Of a stretch of DNA of 64,000 nucleotides, positions 27,822 through 35,035 are shown piece after piece. Source of the DNA: Candidatus Coprenecus stercoravium (lineage in GTDB: Bacteria > Bacteroidota > Bacteroidia > Bacteroidales > UBA932); the NCBI GenBank assembly GCA_019116865.1, contig DXAW01000028.1, positions 1-64,000 on the forward strand, read 5' to 3'. How positions within the stretch are numbered: position 1 is the first letter of the stretch; each line of letters starts with the position of its first letter. The translations under genes were made by a program, and so were the position numbers. The notes below the pieces were generated by a model that saw nothing but the letters and a program-made list of their open reading frames with translations, searched no databases and had not been told where the DNA came from.

Positions 27822-28816
27822 GCTATCCTCCTTGCTGCTAAAATTCTCAAAATTATCTCAAGCAGGAATGCGGCGAGCGCCCATACCGCAAACTTGCCGA
27901 ACTCCTCTGAATAGACAGGGAAAGAGTCCACTTTTATCCTGACCTTCTCCATCTGATTTATCTCACCGTAAATCTGCATCAGCTTGGTATTGTCGGTAGC
28001 CCTGAAATAAGAGCCTCCGGTCTGTTCCGCTATCTGACGCAGGAGATCCTCGTCTATTTCCACCTTGACGTCCATTTCCCTGACTCCGAACGGCGTCATC
28101 ACCGGATAAGGCGCCGTTCCCATGGCTCCGACTCCTATGGTATATACCCTGATTCCGTATGTCGAGGCTATCTCCGCCGCCGTCAGAGGCGTGACCTCAC
28201 CTCTGTTGTTGACTCCGTCAGTGAGCAGTATCACCACCTTGCTCTTGGCCTGCGAGTCCTTGAGTCTCGCAACAGCTGTTGCAAGTCCGTTTCCTATAGC
28301 GGTACCGTCATCAATCAGACCGCACTCTATCTCCTTTATGAGATTGATGAGAGTGGCCCTGTCTGTAGTCAGCGGAGACTGCGTATAGCTCTCTCCGGCG
28401 AAAACCACGACGCCTATCCTGTCGGAAGGCCTCTGGGAGATGAATTCTATGGCGATATTCTTGGCCGCCTCTATACGGTCCGGGGTAAAGTCCCTGGCCA
28501 GCATACTGGTCGAAACGTCCAGAGCCAGAACTATGTCAATACCCTCCGAGTCTGTTCTGGTAAGGTTGGACGATGTCTTGGGCCGGGCTATCGCCACTAT
28601 GAGCAAGGAGACGGCCGCCATTCTGAGCACAAACGGCAGATGCCTCAGCACTCCGGCAGCACCGGCGTCACGTCCGCCGAGAGGAGCCGTGGTCGATACT
28701 ATGACATACGGACGGCGGGAACGCAACTGCTTCCAGACGTAATAAGCCGCCATAGGAACCAGAACCAGCTCCAGCCACAGCACCCAGGGATATTCAAAAA
28801 AAAGACTGTTCATCAC
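27818..28816 (-). CDS. batA: BatA-like VWA-domain membrane protein
   Basis: IDIVLALDVSTSMLARDFTPDRIEAAKNIAIEFISQRPSDRIGVVVFAGESYTQSPLTTDRATL; overlaps batB by 4 bp. Confidence 0.9.
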   Translation of the reverse strand: MMNSLFFEYPWVLWLELVLVPMAAYYVWKQLRSRRPYVIVSTTAPLGGRDAGAAGVLRHLPFVLRMAAVSLLIVAIARPKTSSNLTRTDSEGIDIVLALDVSTSMLARDFTPDRIEAAKNIAIEFISQRPSDRIGVVVFAGESYTQSPLTTDRATLINLIKEIECGLIDDGTAIGNGLATAVARLKDSQAKSKVVILLTDGVNNRGEVTPLTAAEIASTYGIRVYTIGVGAMGTAPYPVMTPFGVREMDVKVEIDEDLLRQIAEQTGGSYFRATDNTKLMQIYGEINQMEKVRIKVDSFPVYSEEFGKFAVWALAAFLLEIILRILAARRIA

Positions 28817-29751
28817 TCTATCTCCTGCATGTATGTATCATTGACAAATCTCACGGCCGACGGTACGGCGTTCTCATTCTCAGCATCTCCGGCAGTATAT
28901 TTGGCGAACTTCACCAGATCTGCAAGTCCGAACAAATCTTTAAGCAACTCATAGTCAGAAGGAGACATCCGGCATGCCGACAAGTCGGCAAGTATCTCGT
29001 TGGAGGTACGCTCCATAGTCTTCACTCCGAAACGGCTCTCGATATACTGCCGGAGCGTGTCCGTTATCTCCGTATAATACTGCTTCTGTCCGCCTTTCTG
29101 CCACAGTTTTTCCTCCCGTATACGGTCCAGACTCCGCAGGGCCGTTATATGCGGCGGTTCATCCGGGACGGGTTTCTCATAATCAATACGCCTTCTTCTG
29201 CGCCGCCTTACCGCCAGCACCACCAGGACCGCCAAAGCGGCCAGCACTACCGCCAGAAGCACCCAGGGCAGGACTTCCCCGAACGTCACCGGATACCTGA
29301 ACTGAGGTCTGATATCGTACATCTCAAACGACGCCGTATCCACCGGCACTGTAGTCACCTCCAACGGCACCGCCCGCATCCGGAGCGTATCAGCCACATC
29401 TCCGTCCCGGCATACATACACGACAAGCGGAGGAAGCACATAGCTTCCGCTGTCGAACGACGTTATGACGGCCTTTGTCTCCAGAGTCGAGACCGCCCCT
29501 TCCGTTCTCACCGTATCAGTATGGAAATCCTTTATCAGCTCCACCCCCGGCACCACGTAGCCGGACATCGGATCAATCTCAACGGTCATGCCCTCCGGCA
29601 CCCTTATCTCCGATTTCCACTCCACCTGGTCACCTATAAGTATCGTATCCCTGGACACAGTAGTGTACACCAAGTCCTGCGCCACCGCATCCGGAGAGAA
29701 GAAGACAGCGGTCAACACCGCCCCTATATACACTGCAATCTTTCTCATCAT
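28813..29751 (-). CDS. Bat-operon membrane protein with signal peptide and one C-terminal-half TM helix (DUF4381-like)
   Basis: MMRKIAVYIGAVLTAVFFSPDAVAQ signal peptide; VLPWVLLAVVLAALAVLVVLAVRRRRRRR TM; YTEITDTLRQYIESRFGVKTMERTSNEILADL tail. Start placed at an internal Met. Confidence 0.75.
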   Translation of the reverse strand: MMRKIAVYIGAVLTAVFFSPDAVAQDLVYTTVSRDTILIGDQVEWKSEIRVPEGMTVEIDPMSGYVVPGVELIKDFHTDTVRTEGAVSTLETKAVITSFDSGSYVLPPLVVYVCRDGDVADTLRMRAVPLEVTTVPVDTASFEMYDIRPQFRYPVTFGEVLPWVLLAVVLAALAVLVVLAVRRRRRRRIDYEKPVPDEPPHITALRSLDRIREEKLWQKGGQKQYYTEITDTLRQYIESRFGVKTMERTSNEILADLSACRMSPSDYELLKDLFGLADLVKFAKYTAGDAENENAVPSAVRFVNDTYMQEIE

Positions 29752-29752
29752 C

Positions 29753-30640
29753 CTATGCTCTTGTCTTGAAAAGGGCCACCAGGCTTCTGACATAGTCCTG
29801 GTCAGTCCTTATACTTACCGAATCCACTTTATATTTCCTCAGCATTATTATTGTCTCCGCATACGCCTTACGGGCCCAGTCCCCGTATTCTTCCCTGACC
29901 CGCCTCAACGAAGTGTTGACATAGACGGTCCTGCCTGTCTCGCTGTCCCTGACAGGGATAAGACCCACATCCGGCAGCGAGCGGTCCCTCTCGTCGTATA
30001 TATTGATGACAGAAATATCATGACGTCCGGCAGCCACTTTCAAGGCCTCCTCATAATTAGGGCGCCGTGTAAGTCTGTCCACATCCAGCATATCCGACAG
30101 GAGAAATGCCGTACAACGCTTTTTCAAAGCATTGGTGAGGAATCTCAAGGCCTCCCCTATGTCCGTTCCCTTATCCTTCGGCTGAAATTCCAGAACCTCC
30201 CTGATAATCCTCAGCAGATGACTGCGGCCCTTCTTCGGAGGGATGAACTTCTCCACCTTGGAGCTGAAGAACAAGGCTCCCACCTTATCATTGTTGATTG
30301 ATGCGGAAAAAGACAGTACCGCCGCTATCTCCGCCGTAAGCTCTTTCTTGGTCTTGGACATGGTGCCGAAAATCCCGGAACCGCTGGCGTCTATAAGAAG
30401 CATCACGGTAAGCTCCCGCTCCTCCTCGAACACTTTGACATAAGGCGTACCGGTACGGGCCGTCACATTCCAGTCCATATTGCGGACATCGTCTCCTATC
30501 TGATACTCACGCACCTCGCTGAAAGCCATTCCGCGCCCCTTGAACGCCGAATGGTACTCACCGGCGAATATCTGACTGGACAAGGCCCTGGTCCTTATCT
30601 CTATCTTCCTGACTTTTTTCAACAGGTCGTTGCTGTCCAT
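29753..30640 (-). CDS. DUF58 domain protein (Bat operon)
   Basis: FAGEYHSAFKGRGMAFSEVREYQIGDDVRNMDWNVTARTGTPYVKVFEEERELTVMLLIDASGSGIFG. Confidence 0.93.
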   Translation of the reverse strand: MDSNDLLKKVRKIEIRTRALSSQIFAGEYHSAFKGRGMAFSEVREYQIGDDVRNMDWNVTARTGTPYVKVFEEERELTVMLLIDASGSGIFGTMSKTKKELTAEIAAVLSFSASINNDKVGALFFSSKVEKFIPPKKGRSHLLRIIREVLEFQPKDKGTDIGEALRFLTNALKKRCTAFLLSDMLDVDRLTRRPNYEEALKVAAGRHDISVINIYDERDRSLPDVGLIPVRDSETGRTVYVNTSLRRVREEYGDWARKAYAETIIMLRKYKVDSVSIRTDQDYVRSLVALFKTRA

Positions 30641-30643
30641 ATG

Positions 30644-31636
30644 CTACGGAACCTCCACTGCGTTGATTATGTCGGAAATAATATTCTCTGTCGTCACATT
30701 CTCAGCCTCGGCCTCATATGTCAGGCCTATACGGTGACGCAGAACCTCGTAGCACACAGCGCGCACGTCCTCAGGTATCACATAGCCCCTGCGCTTGATA
30801 AATGCATAGGCCTTGGCCGCCATCGCCAAAGAGATGGACGCACGTGGAGACGCACCGTATGAGATCATATCCTTGAGAGAATTGAGTCCATAATCCCCAG
30901 GGGTACGGGTCGCATAGACCATATCCACTATATAGCGCTCTATCTTCTCGTCCATATACACCTCACGCACCACCGAGCGGGCTTTGACGATATCCTCGGG
31001 CTGGAGCACCTGAGATGCCTTCGGAAAGTTTCCGCCATTGTTCATCCTGATTATCAGCTTCTCCTCTTCCTTCCTGGGATAAGTCACCACTACCTTCAAC
31101 ATAAAACGGTCCACCTGTGCCTCGGGAAGAGGATATGTACCCTCCTGCTCGATAGGGTTCTGGGTCGCCATCACCAGGAACGGCTCGGGGAGCGGGAATG
31201 TCTGGTCGCCTATGGTCACCTGACGTTCCTGCATGGCCTCAAGCAGTGCGGACTGCACCTTGGCCGGAGAGCGGTTAATCTCATCAGCCAGCACGAAGTT
31301 GGCGAAGACAGGCCCTTTCTTTATCTGGAACTGCTCGCTTTTCTGACTGTAAATCATGGTGCCTATGAGGTCCGCCGGAAGAAGGTCCGGAGTAAACTGA
31401 ATCCTGCTGAACTTTGCGTTGATACAAGACGCCAAGGTATTAATCGCCAATGTCTTCGCCAGACCTGGAACACCTTCCAGCAGAATATGGCCGTTGGCGA
31501 GAAGACCGATTAGAAGATTCTCCACCAGATGCTTCTGCCCGACTATAACCTTCGTCATCTCCATTGAGAGAATATCTACGAACGCACTCTCCTTCTGAAT
31601 CCGCTCATTTAATTCCTTTATGTTTACCGTGTCCAT
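30644..31636 (-). CDS. MoxR-family AAA+ ATPase
   Basis: HILLEGVPGLAKTLAINTLA, RIQFTPDLLPADLIGT, FVLADEINRSPAKVQSALLEAMQERQVTIGD and VMATQNPIEQEGTYPLPEAQVDRFM. Confidence 0.95.
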   Translation of the reverse strand: MDTVNIKELNERIQKESAFVDILSMEMTKVIVGQKHLVENLLIGLLANGHILLEGVPGLAKTLAINTLASCINAKFSRIQFTPDLLPADLIGTMIYSQKSEQFQIKKGPVFANFVLADEINRSPAKVQSALLEAMQERQVTIGDQTFPLPEPFLVMATQNPIEQEGTYPLPEAQVDRFMLKVVVTYPRKEEEKLIIRMNNGGNFPKASQVLQPEDIVKARSVVREVYMDEKIERYIVDMVYATRTPGDYGLNSLKDMISYGASPRASISLAMAAKAYAFIKRRGYVIPEDVRAVCYEVLRHRIGLTYEAEAENVTTENIISDIINAVEVP

Positions 31637-31699
31637 TATTAAAATATTTGTATTTTTGCTGTCTAAAATTACAAAATTAACGATTTTCTCCGATACCCG

Positions 31700-32485
31700 A
31701 TGAGGTTTTTCGCATCAATATCGTACAATGGCTCAGGATACAGCGGCTGGCAGATACAGGACAACGCCCCGAGTATTCAAAATGAAGTCCAGAAAGCCCT
31801 GTCGGCCATTCTCGGTGAGAAAATCGACGTAACCGGCGCCGGACGCACGGACACCGGTGTCAATGCTTCTGACTTCACCGCTCACTTCGACTCTGACGAC
31901 GACCGCATAATCAAAGAGCACGGGAAGATAATCTACAAAATAAATGCCATCCTGCCTGCCAATATAGTCGTCAATTCCATCACCAGGGTAAGAGAAGACG
32001 CCCATGCCAGATTCGACGCCGTAAGCCGTACCTACAAATACTACATACACAGCAGCAAGGACCCCTTCGCCCCGCATTTCTCATGGTACTGCAAATTCCC
32101 GCTCGACATCCGGGCCATGAATGCGGCGGCCAGCCTGTTGACAGGGAAAAAGGACTTCAGCTGCTTCGAGAAAACCGGAGGCTCGCAGGTCTCGCCCATA
32201 TGCGACATATCCACCGCTTACTGGGACACCTACACCCCGTCCATAACCGCACTGCCCGGCACAGATTATCTGGTATTCACCATTACCGCCAACCGTTTTC
32301 TGCGCAATATGGTGAGAGCCATCGTCGGCACCATGGTGGAGATAGGCCGCGGCCGGCACACCCCGGAGTGGATGGAGGAAGTCCTGAGCTCCAGGGACAG
32401 AGGCCAGGCCGGTCAGTCAGTACCCGGCCATGCCCTCTTCCTCACAAACGTACGCTACCCTGAAGACATATTCAAATTACAATAA
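31700..32485 (+). CDS. truA: tRNA pseudouridine(38-40) synthase
   Basis: ISYNGSGYSGWQIQ, GAGRTDTGVNASDFTAHFD and FLRNMVRAIVGTMVEIGRGR. Confidence 0.95.
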   Translation: MRFFASISYNGSGYSGWQIQDNAPSIQNEVQKALSAILGEKIDVTGAGRTDTGVNASDFTAHFDSDDDRIIKEHGKIIYKINAILPANIVVNSITRVREDAHARFDAVSRTYKYYIHSSKDPFAPHFSWYCKFPLDIRAMNAAASLLTGKKDFSCFEKTGGSQVSPICDISTAYWDTYTPSITALPGTDYLVFTITANRFLRNMVRAIVGTMVEIGRGRHTPEWMEEVLSSRDRGQAGQSVPGHALFLTNVRYPEDIFKLQ

Positions 32486-32508
32486 CCCATTAACAAAAGT
32501 TTCAAATC

Positions 32509-33210
32509 ATGCTCACACTACTGCAAGCAAGCTCAGATGTTCTCATCCAGGAGGCAGCCGCTCCGGAGAAAATGTCCTTAATAAAAATGGCCGTCGCCGG
32601 AGGATGGCTGATGATAGTTCTCCTGCTTCTGTCCATCGTCGCCATTTACATCTTCGGAAGCCGTTGGTGGGCCATTCGCAAGGCATCCAAGACCGACCCT
32701 GACTTCATGAGAAACATCCGCGACCTCCTTCACGAAGGCAAGGACAAAGCCGCACTCGCTCTATGCAGGGACAATGATACCCCGGCAGCCCGTCTTATAG
32801 AAAAAGGCATCGAGAGACAGGGACGTCCGCTTCAGGACATCCAGGCCGCCGTGGAGAATGTCGGCAACATCGAAGTAGCCAAACTCGAGAAAGGACTGCC
32901 GATGCTGGCCACCGTCGCAGGAGGCGCCCCGATGATAGGATTCCTCGGAACAGTACTGGGCATGATACAGGCATTCTTCAACATGTCCCAGGCAGGCAAC
33001 AATATTGACATCACCCTGCTGTCAGGCGGTATATATACTGCCATGGTAACTACCGTAGGAGGTCTGTTTGTAGGAATTATAGCTTATTTCGGATACAACT
33101 ACCTCACCACCAAGATTAACGACATAGTATTCAAGATGGAGAGCGACACCATCGAGCTGATGGATGTGCTCGGCGGCAAGGAAGCCGCTGAAATCAATCT
33201 GGAGGACTGA
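32509..33210 (+). CDS. exbB: MotA/TolQ/ExbB proton channel family protein
   Basis: LEKGLPMLATVAGGAPMIGFLGTVLGMIQAFFNM...LLSGGIYTAMVTTVGGLFVGIIAYFGYNYL. Confidence 0.92.
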   Translation: MLTLLQASSDVLIQEAAAPEKMSLIKMAVAGGWLMIVLLLLSIVAIYIFGSRWWAIRKASKTDPDFMRNIRDLLHEGKDKAALALCRDNDTPAARLIEKGIERQGRPLQDIQAAVENVGNIEVAKLEKGLPMLATVAGGAPMIGFLGTVLGMIQAFFNMSQAGNNIDITLLSGGIYTAMVTTVGGLFVGIIAYFGYNYLTTKINDIVFKMESDTIELMDVLGGKEAAEINLED

Positions 33211-33212
33211 CG

Positions 33213-33626
33213 ATGGCCATAAAACGCAGAACCAAGGTAGAGCCGGCTTTCTCGATGTCGTCCATGACGGACATCGTCTTCCTGCTGCTCATTTTCTTCC
33301 TTGTCACCTCCACGCTGATCAATCCGAACGCCCTAAAGCTGCTGCTGCCCAAAAGCACCAACCAGATATCCACAAAGGCCTCCGTCAGCGTATCCATTAA
33401 GCACTATCCGGAGCGGAATACTTTCTCATACCACATCAACGGTGAGGAAATGCCGGTTCCGTTCAGCGAGATAGAGCCTTCGCTCCAGGAGCTGCTCCAG
33501 GATTCGGACGACCCCACATTCTCCATATACGCCGACAAGACAGTTCCTATAGAGGAAGTGGTGAATCTCATGAATATAGCCAAGCGCAATAAATACAAGG
33601 TCATACTGGCCACATCCCCCGAATAG
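33213..33626 (+). CDS. exbD: Biopolymer transport protein ExbD/TolR
   Basis: AFSMSSMTDIVFLLLIFFLVTSTLINPNALKLLLP. Confidence 0.92.
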   Translation: MAIKRRTKVEPAFSMSSMTDIVFLLLIFFLVTSTLINPNALKLLLPKSTNQISTKASVSVSIKHYPERNTFSYHINGEEMPVPFSEIEPSLQELLQDSDDPTFSIYADKTVPIEEVVNLMNIAKRNKYKVILATSPE

Positions 33627-33628
33627 CG

Positions 33629-34393
33629 ATGAACGGGAAGCCCAAATATGCCGGCGCCATACTTACCGCCGCAGTGCACTGCCTCCTGCTGTTGTTGCTT
33701 GTCTCCGCAGACATAAGCAGCGCACCGGCCCCGCAGCGCACTGAAGGCATGCTTATAGAATTCCCCGAAGAGGAGCCGGAACCTGTAAAAAGCGAGCCGG
33801 TCCCTGTAAGGACTGCCGTAGGCATAGAGCCACGTGCCGCCGAAGCATCTCCGAAAGAGGAAGCAAGGCTCGTCCAGCGTTCCGAATCACCGGCAGAGGC
33901 CATTGCAGAAAATATCAATTCAGAAGCGACGGTAGCTGATGACGGGGACGTGGAGATTCCTGAGCCTCCGAGAGAGAAGCCTGTCAACCGCAGAGCCCTG
34001 TTCCCGGGCAGCGGAAGCAGCAAAGATACAACTGCCGTACACACAGCGGAAAAGGCCTCTTTCAAGCTGCACGCCGGACACCCTCAAGGCAATACCGGGG
34101 AGGGTAATCCGGACGGGAAACCGACGGCGCGGCTGGAAGGCCGTACAGTAATGGGGAATCTGCCTCTGCCTGAATACAGTGTGGAAAAATCCGGAACAGT
34201 CGTAGTCCGCATCCTGGTGGATCAGTACGGCAATGTCACAAGCGCCACCCCCGGAATCAAAGGGACCACAGTTCAGGATGCCGTACTATGGGAAGCCGCC
34301 AAGGAAGCGGCTCTTAAGGCCAAGTTCAACCTGAGCGCAGATGCACCGGCGGTTCAGGAAGGCAGCATCTCGTATGTGTTCACCTTACGGTAA
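33629..34393 (+). CDS. tonB: TonB-family energy transducer
   Basis: N-terminal TM, P/E-rich linker (FPEEEPEPVKSEPVPV), C-terminal SGTVVVRILVDQYGNVTSATPGIKGTT...AKFNLSADAPAVQEGSISYVFTLR. Confidence 0.9.
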   Translation: MNGKPKYAGAILTAAVHCLLLLLLVSADISSAPAPQRTEGMLIEFPEEEPEPVKSEPVPVRTAVGIEPRAAEASPKEEARLVQRSESPAEAIAENINSEATVADDGDVEIPEPPREKPVNRRALFPGSGSSKDTTAVHTAEKASFKLHAGHPQGNTGEGNPDGKPTARLEGRTVMGNLPLPEYSVEKSGTVVVRILVDQYGNVTSATPGIKGTTVQDAVLWEAAKEAALKAKFNLSADAPAVQEGSISYVFTLR

Positions 34394-34411
34394 CACATAC
34401 GAGATGCTGCT
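34361..34411. terminator. Long hairpin (19-bp perfect stem, extendable inward) overlapping the tonB stop codon
   Basis: gcagcatctcgtatgtgtt (34362-34380) and its reverse complement aacacatacgagatgctgc (34392-34410); inner ACC/GGT pairing with a ttac loop. Confidence 0.7.
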
Positions 34412-34521
34412 GCGCAGCTTTATCCACCCTCTCCCAAACCCTCTCCAAGGAGAGGGCTCAGTCGCTTCGCTCCGGGCTGTGTTCACCTTACGGTAACACA
34501 TACGAGATGCCGCTGCGCAGC
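34375..34521. repeat. 44-bp direct repeat (34375-34418 and 34478-34521, 43/44 identical) flanking a 59-bp palindromic insert
   Basis: tgtgttcaccttacggtaacacatacgagatg(c)(t/c)gctgcgcagc present twice with a 103-bp period; insert 34419-34477 contains ccctctcc-aa-ggagaggg (34439-34456). Confidence 0.9.
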
Positions 34522-34525
34522 CGGG

Positions 34526-35023
34526 TCAGACGGTAGTGCGCGCCAGCGCCTCGTAGAGCGGTTCGCGCTCGTGATAGAGATGTTCGATGACCTGACGCAG
34601 AGAAGCGTCACCACGGTTTTCAAGAAGTGTTCGTCCGCCGGTATCCTTCGAAAGACGCTCGAACAATGTATCCACATCGGCCTTGACATACACACAATAG
34701 GTAAAACGGGAAATAAGGTCCCGGCAGCCGGGAGTGGTGACTATACCTCCGCCCAAAGACAGCACCAGGGTACAGTGCGTCATGTCTTCCAGGGTCTCGG
34801 GATGCTGCGAGACATGCTCTTCCAGAATGCCCTCCAGGCATTCTTCCTCGATGCGGCGGAAACCGGATTCTCCGTCGGAGGCGAAAATCTCAGATATAGT
34901 CCTGCCCTCCCGTTCTTCTATGTATGCGTCGGTATCAATCAGCGGCGCCCCTAATTTGGCGGAAAGTTCCCGGCCCATAGTCGTCTTGCCGGCCGCCATA
35001 AATCCTATAAGAGAAATAATCAT
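34526..35023 (-). CDS. aroK: Shikimate kinase
   Basis: MIISLIGFMAAGKTTMGRELSAKLGAPLIDTDAYIEEREGRTISEIFASDGESGFRRIEEECL and LSLGGGIV. Confidence 0.95.
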   Translation of the reverse strand: MIISLIGFMAAGKTTMGRELSAKLGAPLIDTDAYIEEREGRTISEIFASDGESGFRRIEEECLEGILEEHVSQHPETLEDMTHCTLVLSLGGGIVTTPGCRDLISRFTYCVYVKADVDTLFERLSKDTGGRTLLENRGDASLRQVIEHLYHEREPLYEALARTTV

Positions 35024-35035
35024 ACCGGAAAGGTG

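Noticed and set aside
23538-31636. Bat operon (moxR-DUF58-batA-batB/C-batD-batE) as a novel system
   Set aside because: The operon itself is well known in Bacteroidetes (aerotolerance locus). Only the BatB-BatC fusion and the Q/N tract are reported as unusual.
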